From NCBI GenBank assembly GCA_964006375.1, contig OZ023262.1, forward strand, positions 90,710,654 to 90,774,653: a stretch of 64,000 bases of DNA, given 5' to 3'. The stretch is from Tillus elongatus (taxonomy: Eukaryota; Arthropoda; Insecta; Coleoptera; Cleridae). The notes beneath the pieces are model-generated. The model ran no database searches. It was not told the origin of the DNA and was given only the letters and a program-made list of their open reading frames with translations. Positions 29,986-45,631 of this stretch are shown here, in pieces (position 1 is the stretch's first letter; every line of letters begins with the position of its first letter). Position numbers and translations under genes: made by a program.

Positions 29986-30274
29986 GGACGCAGCAAGTGC
30001 GTTATGGTAATGAATTTTCGTTAAATGCTTCAAATTTGAATAACTCAATTTTCTATAAACTTAGGAAGTTTAGTTTTGGTATGTGGTAAGACCATTCCTA
30101 AGTCAACATTTACAACACATTTTATTAAAATAGCTTTGTAATTTCTGGACAAATTTTTTTTTCGAAATAAAGTTCAAAAATTTTCCGGAAAACCTTGTCC
30201 GATTTTTCTGGCTAACAAACGCATTCAAGCCATTAATAAAAGAAAGGTATTTGCCGAGTTTTATCCAAATCCGG

Positions 30275-30347
<73 letters not shown>

Positions 30348-30682
30348 AACTGTCATATCAAGTAAAATGTCAAAATTATAGTAGTGAGAATTTTAATATT
30401 AGTTAAGAAATTTGTTGTTATATTGGAATGAGTTCTCTTATAATGGTAGTGGAATACTAGTGGCAGCTGCAGGAGTGTTATTGATAGAAATGCAGAAGGA
30501 AGAAACATACGTTGAACAAAATTTTTAAAGTGACATTTTATAAAAATATTTTGATAGTTTAGTTTAGAACATGAAATGAAATTGTGTTAACTGCAAGCAC
30601 AAGCTTATGCTTATTTGTGGAACATACTGTAAAATTTGAATCAATAAAACATACTATAAAACTACTATACTATACTATACTA

Positions 30683-30768
<86 letters not shown>

Positions 30769-30893
30769 ATATAAAAATGAAAGTGACCCCGGATATGGGT
30801 TCTAAGGGACCTAATTAGCGCTTATTTGAACAAAATTTTGCCAAGTCTCACCTTTCTATTAGTGAATTTTTTTAAATAAAAATTCACTAAAAA
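29986..30893 (-). mobile_element. TA-core family, complete short copy with two TA tracts (inverted)
   Basis: 3' hairpin at 29,987, (TA)n at 30,283-30,345, module 30,346-30,685 ending in a (CTATA)n pentamer run, second (TA)n at 30,686-30,765, leader and 5' palindrome to 30,893. The module's end (GCAAGCACAAGCTTATGCTT) corresponds to GCAGCCACAAGTTTAGACTT at 3,828 in the other two-tract copy. Confidence 0.75.
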
Positions 30894-30895
30894 GC

Positions 30896-31040
30896 TATGG
30901 TAATCAAATAGGGAACACAAGTTGAGAAAACTATGCACCAACATTTAGATTTCTATGTTACACGAAAAAAGTTATAAAAAATATTTGGTGCCACATCATT
31001 TCTATGAAAATTCACTACCATAACGCACTTGCTACGTCAG
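30896..31040 (+). mobile_element. TA-core family, short 3' end fragment
   Basis: It matches 42,600-42,722, including the ACACCAA-type motif, TTAGATTTCTATGTTAC and the terminal ACGCACTTGCTACGT. It lies directly next to an inverted 5' end. Confidence 0.65.
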
Positions 31041-31101
31041 GCATTTTATACAACTGTGGACGAGCGGTCCATGCAATATCATAATGGATGTCATGACTAT
31101 C

Positions 31102-32478
<1,377 letters not shown>

Positions 32479-33104
32479 AAATTTTATGATTATAAGGAAT
32501 GTAACGACATGCTAATATAATTTTCTTCGGGGAGCAATGATTGCATAATTGGTAAGTTAGCAAGCTCGGTGCTAAACTAATTATAAATGAACGTGTAATG
32601 TATAGAGCGTCCCATTAAATCTGTTATCAGAGGTTTAATCTGTAATGCGGGTTGTCATGTACAACATTAGTGTCACTGCTGATTTGGTGGGCTGTCAGCG
32701 TCCGCAGATGAGCTACATCATACGGCCTGCCATCGGGGGAGGATCATTGAATTACCGCTACTCCACCTCGGAGTTCTTGACAAATAGTATCAACGTCAAG
32801 CACTCTACAACCAACCCTTTAATCAACGATAACTCAATTAACGGACGTTCAAATTCAATTCTAACAAAAGGAACTATAATATGATACAGTTTTTTAGACG
32901 GTGCAATTACTCAGTACAATTGGATTATATAGAAAATGAAATGTGGCAGCTGATAAAACTGTCTTGCTTGCTTGCGTTTTTGTTGTAACTAGAGGAGCAT
33001 AAATACATACAAAGTCACGATCTTAAAGCACATTTAGTAGATAGCTTGTATTAATTTTTAAGACAAAAAAAAACTTTTAATGGTTTATTTAACTAAACTT
33101 CACT
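32479..33104. other. No recognisable gene
   Basis: A 79-codon plus-strand ORF at 32,645-32,884 has no recognised motif. Otherwise nothing was identified. Confidence 0.4.
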
Positions 33105-34295
33105 AAAAACCCAGTCAGAGGATTTTCTTACACTGTGTATCGAAAACCATCCCACACTAATCGTTATCTTAACGCCCAATCTAATCATCCATCACATCGT
33201 GGTTCGAGCACTAGTAACACAATCCCTCAGATTAACGAACAACAACAATAAACAGACAGAATAAAACTTTTTAAGAAATACGTTGCTAGAAAACGGATAC
33301 GACAAGAATGACATACTACGAAACATTAGAAACGACAACAACAAACCACTACACCAGAACAAGAACAGACAGAGTCTACATCATACAGGTGTCACCGACA
33401 AAATCAGCCGAATTTTTAGAACTCATAATATCGAAACCATTTTCACAACAAAGCAAAAACTGTTACATCTGATAAAAGCTCCTAAGAATACGATTCCAAA
33501 CGAATCCCACGGAGTTTACGAAATTCCTTGGTCCGACTGTTCCCGAACTTATGTAGGACAAACAAATAGACGCATCCACAATAGAATATATACCGTCTCA
33601 GTTAGAAAATCCGACCCCTCATCGGCGCTGGCCATGCATCATATTCATACAGGACACAAAAGAGACTTCGACAATGCCAAAACAATAGACCAAGCAATCG
33701 AGGTCGAAAAACGTCCCGATTGTTAAAATAAGAGAGATGATGATCTTCGTCTTTGGATTACTTGTAAACCTATCAATATACATTACAAGCACACAAAAAG
33801 ACAGTAAATTCAATAGACAATTTTATTGCCTCATTACCTAACTCAACAAATACCTGCAATCCCTTAATCCTTTAAGTACCGTGACGAAAGCCCCTGACTC
33901 AGCAAATACCTGAAATCCTTTTAGTCCTTTAAGCACCGTGGCGAAAGCCCCTGACTTAATTGACCGTGACCCGACTCATTGCACTGATAACGAAGTAGAT
34001 AGACTAAACGATACATACAATACACTGAGATCTCTGAGTCGATCTTCGGCGAGATTTGGGGAGTAGGCAGATTGAGGCTCCGTAATCTAGCTACAACAAC
34101 CCAACCCACCTTTATCTACCCCTCTAAGGAGTATGCAGATTGAGGTCTTAGAGTCCATGTCCTTACATATTTCCTTTACCTTTCAAAAATGGCTCCAAAA
34201 CAAGAGCCGAAATGTCGAGTTTTAATATATTCTGGACGCGGTTCAACATGAAAACCAAGTATGCTTGACATTAAAGACCGAGGAAATCTTTCCGA

Positions 34296-34298
<3 letters not shown>
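33105..34298 (+). pseudogene. Penelope-like element, 3' part with GIY-YIG nuclease
   Basis: A plus-strand remnant opens with YTVYRKPSHTNRYLNAQSNH, matching the end of the Penelope-like reverse transcriptase. A 147-codon frame (33,283-33,726) holds the GIY-YIG endonuclease: HGVYEIPWSDC...TYVGQTNRRIHNRIY, then SALAMHHIHTGHKRDF, which nicks DNA for integration. A continuation after the stop reads DDLRLWITCKPIN. The 3' untranslated part contains GGCTCCAAAACAAGAGCCGA and a TTCTGGACGCGGTTCAACAT block near 34,190-34,250, then a (TA)n tract. The RT catalytic part is missing and several stops occur. Confidence 0.75.

Positions 34299-34365
<67 letters not shown>
34299..34365. repeat. (TA)n tract at the 3' end of the Penelope-like element
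   Basis: About 33 TA units directly after GAGCATA of the element's 3' end. Confidence 0.9.
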
Positions 34366-34367
<2 letters not shown>

Positions 34368-35150
34368 ATCATTAAAAAAAAAGCGAAATAATTATTATTT
34401 ACATTGATTTTGATATGCCTCAACCCCGCCAGTGAAAAAGTGTCTTCTCTTTGGGTTACAAAATTATTGGTTCATTTTAACTTTACATGAATCTCCTCAT
34501 AGCAACGGTAAAATATATGACCCACCAAAACATGCCACTGCTCATACGCAACGACACTCAGGACCATTGTCATGCGAAAACCTGCCATAAATTCAGCAGC
34601 TAAAAACATGTTTCATAAAGAGACAAGGTGTCTTAGAACATTGTAAATGACCTTGATGAGTTTGCAGGCTATATGGAACCAGTTTTTCCGATAACTTCTG
34701 GATTTTCTTCCAGAAAATTTGTAATACTTACCGTTTCTACCAACGATAGAAGTAAAGGCGGTCACAACATTATTCTAACCATTTCTCTCGGGTGGGTCTC
34801 CATCATTCAGCAGCAGCTCCATATCTTGGCAGGGGGCCGCCATCTCAGCATAAAGTCCCATATCTCTCAATAGCTGTAGCTGGTAGTTAACTGCTACCCA
34901 TACCTATTGTTGCTACCCAGGGCATCTATCGCTATCAGCAACTAACGCCGGGGTGATCATTGTCACATTCCCACCCCCCACTTCTCATAAACTACAACCT
35001 CTTGATCTTACTTGATCAACAACCCAGGATAAGTTGATATTTGTAGAGTTGCAGAATGTATTAGGCATGCTTATCCTATGCATTCATTACCAACAGCATA
35101 ACTGGTCATTTTAAAAATACAGGAATTTAGCCTCTAGATAGAGGATTTTT
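34366..35150. other. No recognisable gene
   Basis: Higher GC near 34,790-34,990, with a 66-codon ORF and no motif recognised. Confidence 0.4.
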
Positions 35151-35159
35151 TAATGATGA

Positions 35160-35910
35160 TGATTATTTGCCATTCTATGTAACAGATCGTCCAGATCCAA
35201 ATTTAGTTGAGACCATAACTGATATTAGGGAAGATAACACCTCACCTCAAGAGAATAACGAAACAAGGTGTTTACAAAAATGTGTTGCAGGGCCGTTAAC
35301 GTGCCAATCTTCACCAGTACATAATTTTCAAAATGGGAATGTTATTCGAACTAGTATGTACTACGAGCATTGTAACTCCGTAGCGTATTCAATTGTACCT
35401 TAGGGATGTGGCTAGACAAAATGTAGGCCTACAAAAAGGACGAAAACCTGGATCCTAGTAAAAGCTAAAATGCCATGAAAAAAATAATAATAAAGCGCGA
35501 TTCATTACAAAGGTGGGTTTTGACAGTGAATCTGAAAATAAAGACGTGGATTTGGTTTCAGAAGATGAATAAGATGTAACACAATTATTGGACAACGAAA
35601 ACCAGGAAACAAGTGAAAATCAAGAAGAAATAACTTTTCAAAGTGCGGCATTTTGAGAGGGGGAATACGCTTTGGTAGAGGATTTAGCAAAAAGTGTCAG
35701 CCACCAGTGCACAATGTAGGAAACATTATTTCCAGAGACCAAGAGCATTTTAAGTACCAGATTTAATTTTTAAAAACGGATTGGAAATGATAGTAAGTTT
35801 GTTAAAGAATCCGACGAAGTATTTGATTTTGGAGCAAAAGATACTGTGGTAAAACTGCCAAACCCACTAGCATTAAATCGATTGACTTGAATTGATGGAC
35901 AGTTGTTGTT
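35160..35910 (+). pseudogene. Possible pogo/Tigger-like transposase C-terminal remnant
   Basis: Plus-strand sequence has an open frame at 35,167-35,403 (MPFYVTDRPDPNLVETI) and, after several stops, acidic stretches near 35,520-35,650 and a block near 35,660-35,880 (EGEYALVEDLAKSVSH, then FVKESDEVFDF and VVKLPNP). This order of an acidic linker and a small C-terminal domain resembles the ends of some insect pogo/jerky-type transposases. No DDE motif or HTH is visible, so the call is weak. Confidence 0.3.
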
Positions 35911-35983
35911 CCAAGTAGAGTTTTCTAACTCTAACGTTAAATCATTTGGTTAATTTATATTGATTAGACTTTTATTTACGTAC

Positions 35984-36183
35984 TGTTACGACGCAGATGT
36001 CGTAACTTGTTTTTTGTGTGTGTTAATATGTCATTACTTTAAAAGGTTTTGTTTCTATTTAATGTGATCTTACGTGAGTGAGTTATTTAGGTTGACACAG
36101 ACCGTGTCTGTGTTCGTCCATAATCTTTGATACCTTTAGTAATTCCGCTCGTATAATTTTATTACATGTATGGTAAATGTACA
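35984..36183 (+). repeat. LTR-like segment with primer-site-like sequence
   Basis: It starts TGTTACGACG and ends ATGTACA, followed after one base by TGGCGCCGGGGGTC, which looks like a primer-binding site. No second copy of the LTR was found in the window, so this could be chance. Confidence 0.3.
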
Positions 36184-36199
36184 GTGGCGCCGGGGGTCA

Positions 36200-36904
36200 T
36201 ATGCTGTCTCTCTTTATATCTGTGCAACAGGTAGTATATTCTATGGTTATTAGCGGAGAAACGATCCGGTGTCTATGGGTTGGTATGACTGAATTTGTAG
36301 CGCATGTGTACATTGAGAGGATAGCTGTCACGTCTCCATCTCGGTAGAGCTCTCTTCTGGTCCTGGTGTTGAAGCCGGCAGGTGCTATAGTAGCCGCGGC
36401 CATTTTGTGGGTCACTGCCACCACATATAGTTTATGTAAATTACTTTCAGGGCAGGCTGGTACCTACAGCCACTATAATAATAGTTCGTTTAAGGGTCAC
36501 TGCCATTCCAGTGTAATTGAGAGTAACGTAGATGGGTCGTTACAGTGGATAAGTCGCTGATGCTTGGATTGTAGCAAGCGTGCCATGATGCTCGTGGTCT
36601 GTTGGCGGTCTAGCGTACGCTGGTGAAGCTATTGATGTCGCTCAGATGAGTATTTACAACAACCACCTCATTCGATACATTTCAGATAGTTGTGTGATAT
36701 AGTTTGTGCCATTGCATACGCTAAATATATCCTTTTTGTGTGCATTATATTTTATGTCAGTTAAATTTGCGTCACGTATAGCGACTGCCAACGTCATCAA
36801 CATGGACCTGGTGAACGCCACCATATTCAATTTAAGTGAATATATTGAGTGCCACTTATCATCAACTAAAAAAAGTTTTTTTTAACAAATTTTCTATTGG
36901 TGAA
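36200..36904. other. No recognisable gene; possible LTR-element internal region
   Basis: GC-richer than the surroundings. ORFs of 64-75 codons have no recognised motif. If the preceding LTR is real, this would be its untranslated leader. Confidence 0.3.
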
Positions 36905-38180
<1,276 letters not shown>

Positions 38181-38189
38181 GGGATAATG

Positions 38190-38683
38190 GTGCTATTAGA
38201 GGAGCCTCTCTCCGTTGTCATATTTTGAAAAATAGATTAAAAAATATATAAATCTAAATTGTGATCCAAAGTACAACGGTCTCCCCTATGTACCAGCCCA
38301 TACGGAGGCAACTTGTGTTCAGAATTTTACTAAAATTACTTTGTTATTTCTAAAATTAGAAACCTTTGCCGGAAAAAAATTAATTGTTCCAGAAACATTT
38401 GAAACCTTTGCCGGAAAAAAATTAATTGTTCCAGAAACATTTGTTGGATCGGATTATCTATCGAACTTACAAGGTATTTTCAAAATGAAAGGGATCTGCT
38501 AAATTTATAATTCTCGCTTTAGTAATCGCTTGGATGAGTTCTTTGGCCAAGCCAATCGAACCGGTTAAAAAAAAACTGTTCGCAAAACAAATTTGTATTT
38601 CCAAAACTAATTTTATTATTTTACTGATTTTCGAATTTTTAAATATGTTTATGAAAATTCACTACCAAAGCACACTTGCTACG
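38190..38683 (+). mobile_element. Divergent TA-core copy, 3' part
   Basis: The 3' end GAAAATTCACTACC with AAGCACACTTGCTACGTGC is at 38,650-38,683. An exact tandem duplication of about 42 bp (GAAACCTTTGCCGGAAAAAA...) lies at 38,360-38,444. It is directly followed by the 5' end of the next copy. Confidence 0.55.
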
Positions 38684-38698
38684 TGCATTCTTTTATTA

Positions 38699-40062
<1,364 letters not shown>

Positions 40063-40085
40063 GAACTTTTTTATATACATACATT

Positions 40086-40177
<92 letters not shown>

Positions 40178-41119
40178 CGATAACACAAAAAATAATAGGC
40201 CGATTTTAATTAAATTTGTACGTACCTTCTTTCTTTTGCTAGTGGCTTGGATAAGTTCGTTAGGCAGAAAAATCGGTCCAGGTTTTCCCGGAAACTTTTT
40301 TGTTTTCTGTCGGAAAAAAAAATATCTGCGGAAATAACAAAGCAAGGCCAACCAAATTTGGTACGCGTGTTTGTATTATAAAGTGTGAACCATGTACCAA
40401 ATTGAGGTCTGTTAGCTTAAAGAAAAAAGCTATAGGCATCTGAAGAAAACAAAATTGGTTTTTCCTCAAAACGTCAAAGTCGCGATTTAAAACGTCAAAT
40501 TTGGCAACATTTAGGCAAAGGATCTGAAACAATAAGGGTTATGTAAAAAATTTTTGCAAGAAGAGTGTTCTGTAAACCCTTAAGTTTCAGCTTCGACCGT
40601 CAATGTCCTTAACTTTACTAAAATATTTCGACAAAATTCATTTCAAATAGGGCGTTTCTCTGATGCTTTGACAGTAGTTTATGGTTCAACGGCCTATAAT
40701 TTTTAGCTAATTTTCGTAGAAAAATTCGTTAATGAGGCGACCGGGACATCCCTTCTGTTATTTCATTTTTGCATTTTTCATGGAAATATAATGCATTTTT
40801 GTAATAAAAAAACCGAGGCGCAGTAAGTGCGTTTTGGTAGCGAACTTTCATTAAATGCTTCAAATTTCAATAAATCAATTTGCCAATAACCTAAGATTCG
40901 TTGGCTACGAAACCAGTTGTCTCGGTAACATTTTAAGTTTATTTTGGGGAAATTTTTGTACATTTTCAAACAAGTTATTTTCATAAAATATGGTACATTG
41001 ATTCTACTATATAGGTTACACCGGTAACCAAATTGACGCCTGCTTGCATTAAAGAGACATACTTACTATTAAAAACAGTTTAATGAAAATTCACTTCTAT
41101 AACGGACTGGCTGCGTCCA
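40063..41119 (+). mobile_element. TA-core family copy lacking its 5' leader
   Basis: It begins with a (TA)n tract at 40,091-40,174, continues with the full body, and ends with GGACTGGCTGCGTCC at 41,119. It carries the 310-bp inverted-end module (40,809-41,119). The next copy's 5' palindrome starts six bases later. Confidence 0.8.
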
Positions 41120-41255
41120 GAGTTTTAGTGAATTTTCGTAGAAAAAATTCACTAATGGGGAGATCCCGACTTTTGAATTTTGAAAAAATTTTTGCAAATG
41201 AGCGCGAACTAGGACCCCTAGAACCCATATCCGGGGTCAGTTTCAATTTTTATAT

Positions 41256-41456
<201 letters not shown>

Positions 41457-41756
41457 TGGATGTTAATTGCACTTGTTGATATTAAATCCATACGTAAACA
41501 TTTAATATACTTTATTATTTCACTAACTGAATAAACTATATAAAACAATCCAACAGTACATAACAGATAACTGACCGAGCGTGGAGAGACGTATCTTCAC
41601 TGTGTCGGTTGGTAGCGAGGAGAGAGAGAGAGATCCCTGGTGTCTCTTATATAGTAGTTCTTGACAGCTTGCTGTCGAATAACGTAACGCAACGTTTAGC
41701 TGTCAAGAGAAACACAGAGTAGTGTTGACGGAAACACTGCGGTCGGAACCGCCGCC

Positions 41757-41759
<3 letters not shown>
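41457..41759 (-). mobile_element. Solo LTR of the gypsy element seen at 62.2 kb
   Basis: 303 bp, more than 90% identical by eye to the LTR at 62,185-62,504, with TGTGGCGG...CATCCA ends in the minus sense. ATATA flanks both sides, but inside a TA tract this cannot prove a duplication. Relative to the other copy it lacks about 17 bp near 41,535. Confidence 0.9.
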
Positions 41760-41836
<77 letters not shown>

Positions 41837-41839
41837 ACC

Positions 41840-42545
41840 GATAACTCAAAAAATAATGGGCCGATTTTGATAAAATTTGGCATGTACCTTTCTTTTGTTA
41901 ATAGCTTGAATAATTTTGTTAGTCAGGAAAATCGGACGCGGTTTTCCGGGAAAATTTTGAGTTTTCATTCGAAAAAAATTCATATCTTAAAAAGTAATAA
42001 GCCGATTTTAATAAAATTTGGCATGTACCTTCCTTTTGTAAATGGCTTTGACATGTTTGTTAGTCAGGAAAATCTGACGAGGTTTTCCGGGAAAATTTTG
42101 AGTTTTCATTCGAAAAAAATTCATATCTCAAAAAGTAATAAGCCGATTTTAATAAAATTTGGCATGTACCTTTCTTTTGTCAATAGCTTGGATAAGTTCG
42201 TCAGTCAGGAAAATCTGACGAGGTTTTCCGGGAAAATTTTGAGTTTTCATTCGAAAAAAATTCATATCTCAAAAAGTAATAAGCCGATTTTAATAAAATT
42301 TGGCACGTACCTTCCTTTTATAAATGGCTTTGACATGTTTGTTAGTCAGGAAAATCGGACGAGGTTTTCCGGGAAAATTTTGAGTTTTCATTTGAAAAAA
42401 ATTCATATCTCAAAAAGTAATAAGCCGATTTTAATAACATTTGGTACCTTCCTTTTGTAAATGGCTTTGACAAGTTCGTTATTTAGAAAAATTGGACGAG
42501 GTTTTCCGGGTAAATTTTGAGTTTTCATTTGAAAAAAATTTTTAT
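41840..42545 (+). repeat. Five tandem 141-bp units
   Basis: Successive CATATCT starts lie at 41,981, 42,122, 42,263 and 42,404, exactly 141 bp apart. Because 141 is a multiple of three and the units have no stop in one frame, a 197-codon repetitive ORF arises; it is not a gene. Confidence 0.9.
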
Positions 42546-42722
42546 CTTAAAAAATATAAAATCTATGATAACCAAATTTGGTAGGTAGGTTTACGATATA
42601 AAAAGTAAACTATACACCAAAATTTAGATTTCTATGTTACAAGAAAAAAAAGTTATAATAAAATATTTTGTGCCAGATAATTTCTATGAAAATTCACTAC
42701 CATAACGCACTTGCTGCGTCCA

Positions 42723-44277
42723 GACTTTTTTTATCTATTCAGTTTCCGCAACGGCCTTATCTTAAAGTTGCCAGTTCATTAGTCTGTCTTTCAAATTTAT
42801 TTGACGTCGGATTAAAATATATCCAATCTATTCGTTCACAACAAGTTAATTAAGACGTTCGTAATTATAAACAAGCTAGAAAGTGTCTGTCATATCACCT
42901 CTTATCAAGATCACTGAAACAAATGGGAACTGTTTGTTGGGAGAGACATGTAATGAAGTAATATAACGCGTTGTGTGAAGGAAACGAGCCAGTCGGCACT
43001 AAATAATAATTAGATTCAAGTAGCTGAATGTAAATGTCAGATAACGCGGTTGATCTGAGATCAGCCATTTCACAAGTCATGTCGTGAAAATGCAAATGAG
43101 ACCGGATTAGCGTATATGAAAAAGGCAACAACATATATCTCGTAGCTTATCTAGGCGAGTTTACACTTATTGGCTGGAAAGATTTATGTCGGGCACTCGG
43201 ATGTGTCGGCGATAGACATTAATTAATTCGACATATCGACGTTTCGGGAAAACGCGAACGTCAAGCTGTATCGCGGCTGGTTGCGAAACGATTGTCATAC
43301 CAGTGCATGTCGAACTCGAGGCACAGTCGAAGCTTCGATCGCAAAGCACCACATTATTTACGAACCGGTCTCTGACGTCAGATATCGTTATGAAACCCTG
43401 TCACTATATATTTTACCAGTAGACGCTTTATGATTGCAATAAATATCTTGATAAATGATCTTTTAAATTATAACTGTGATAGATATTTGCCCACTCAACT
43501 CCAGGGAGGAGTCGGCTATAATTTATGAGTCCATTTATCAATGCTCCACACCCTCTGTTAACTGCGAGCCAATTCGAGATGTGTGCCGCGATACCGACCG
43601 TTGTTCACATCGGGATCCTGATGTTGTTTCTGCTCGACTTGACCCCATTCGTTACCATAATGTCTTCTTTCAACTTTCGCCGACCAGTTATATGATTAAT
43701 GTAGTTGCTTTCTTTCGCCCGATATCATCGACACGGAGATTAAACAAATCATTTTGTTATTGACTTCTGCCTCAACTCTGTCAGTTCAACAAGATTACTT
43801 ACTGCCTTGCTGAAAGACTCACGTCGTGTAAGATCTGTTGATATTGCGGTGCCTGCAATCCAGGGGTATATCTAAAGGTAGCAATCACAGAGTATTTTAT
43901 ACATATTTTACACAATTTTTCCTAAACAGCAAAGGAAGATAAAGTGGTTTCTTGGGGAGCTAGAGATAATATGACTTTGAAAATGTATCCGCCGGAAAAC
44001 CAAAAGCTTAAGAGACAAGAAAGAAAGAGGAAAGAGGATTCGTAGCAAACCGTTTGTGCAAGTGGGTAATGATACATTGAAGGCGTAGGCTTTTTGACAA
44101 AATTGATTTCTGTCGGTTAAAGGGCGCAAGTGAAAAATTAAGGAAGCAATTTCTAATAAGCAATGTCGATGAGACTATGAAACGAAGAGGAAGATATGTT
44201 CATCATTTCTCTTGTGATCTAGATATGTGAGGTTACCCATGATAGATGAATCTCAACAAGGCAAACAGGACATTTCT
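42723..44277. other. No recognisable gene; possibly unique sequence
   Basis: Composition is more balanced than the neighbouring repeats, notably 43,150-43,760, with a 95-codon plus-strand ORF (43,476-43,763) lacking any motif I recognise. No window repeat was detected. It is among the better places to look for host sequence. Confidence 0.4.
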
Positions 44278-45559
44278 GGACGCAACAAGTGCGTTATGGT
44301 GAAGAATTTTCATAAAAATATTTTTAATAGGAAATATGGCCAACGAACCTCTTTAATCTATTTACACACCTGCCAAGGTATAATTATTCACAAAAAGCTT
44401 TTTCAAAAAACTAAAAAAAAATATTTTTTTTTGCATGAAAATTTGCAAACAATTTTTTTTTACTTCATGGGACTCTATTGGTAAAAACGCCGCATTATAG
44501 TTTTTGATATGTACCAATAATGCGAAGAGTTGCAAAACAAGTGAAATAACTCAAAAACAAATAACCCTATCAAATCTTTTCCCTTACAAGCATTTAACTT
44601 CGATGGAAAATGCAAAAATCCAATAATGTAAGGGTGGTTCAATTAAAAAAAGAAGATTTTTTTTAAATTTCAACAACACATTACGAGGGCTTACAGCCTA
44701 AATACTATCGTACCGTGGGTGTCGACAAGGAGGAAAGAGGCAACTTGTTAATTCTGGACTTGAAGGTTTGGAGTTTCGGGGGAGAAGAAAAAACGTGTGC
44801 CGGCAAGGAGTTCCACAACTTGGAAGTCCTCGGGACAAAAGAGCGGGCATAACAAGATGTTCTATGTCTGGTGACCTGGACAGTAAAATGGTGCATTCGT
44901 TCTGTTCCCCTGGTAGATCTGTTGGGGGCAGCAGGTGGAGGAACTATGGAAGAAAGCTCCTCTGAGCAGTGCCCGTGCATATATCTATAAAAGAGAGAGA
45001 GGTCACCAACGGCACGTCGGTGGGCAAGGGATGGCAGCCTTTGGGTTATGGTGGGGTCACCGATGAGACGTATAGCTCTCTTCTGAATGAAGTCCAGGAT
45101 AGAGAGTGTAGAAGCGGCAGCAGCACCCCAGATGTGGGACCAGTATTCGACGTTTGGTCTTATTTGTGAAGTATATAAAGTATAGAGATTAGCAGGTGAA
45201 AAGTATTTGCGAGCCCGGAAGAGCAAACCTAATTTCCTAGCAGCCTCTTCTGCAACTGATGTGACATGTTGGTGCCAATTGAGATTTCGATCCACAGAGA
45301 TGCCAGCAAGTGAAAAGGACTAATTACTTTGAATAACTTGGTTGTTTATTGTGATGGGTCTAGGGCTGGTGTATCTCTTATGAGAAAGAAAGCAAGACTG
45401 TGATTTGGTGGGGTTTAATTGTACAAGATTTCTACTTCCTCAGTCTAAAAAAAGAAGATCTGTATGACGAACGACTTATGGGTCACCTGTGATTATCAAA
45501 ATAACCTTATAAGATGCAGCTCAAAACACAATAATCTTTTCTTGCATCTTGTATAATAC

Positions 45560-45628
<69 letters not shown>
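44278..45628 (-). mobile_element. TA-core family copy split by LINE copy 2
   Basis: The 3' end (GGACGCAACAAGTGCGTTAT) is at 44,278-44,350. The part with GATGGAAAATGCAAAAAT is near 44,600. After the LINE the body resumes at 45,460 (GACTTATGGGTCACCTGTG) and ends in (TA)n at 45,563-45,628. Confidence 0.7.
44658..45445 (-). pseudogene. Jockey-like LINE copy 2, 5'-truncated
   Basis: 788 bp carrying the C-terminal 196-codon frame (45,295-44,705), with LFRARKYFSPANLYTLYTSQ, HIWGAAAAST and SKLWNSLPAHVF, ending TVR-stop and the shared 3' untranslated GTTGTTGA tail. It is bounded by a perfect 14-bp direct repeat TAAAAAAAGAAGAT (44,644-44,657 and 45,446-45,459). The RT catalytic YADD is not included. 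This is the longest uninterrupted frame among the three copies' C-termini. Confidence 0.9.

Positions 45629-45631
<3 letters not shown>

Noticed and set aside
32735..32760. GGGGGAGGATCATTGAATTACC resembling the 3' end of 18S rRNA
   Set aside because: The similarity is about a dozen bases and the flanking sequence shows no rRNA.
41867..42460. 197-codon repetitive ORF resembling a repeat protein
   Set aside because: It is the in-frame reading of five 141-bp tandem DNA units of the non-coding TA-core family; the same sequence in other copies is full of stops.
41840..42545. CRISPR-like array
   Set aside because: The units are contiguous 141-bp tandem repeats without unique spacers, and the context is a eukaryotic transposon.
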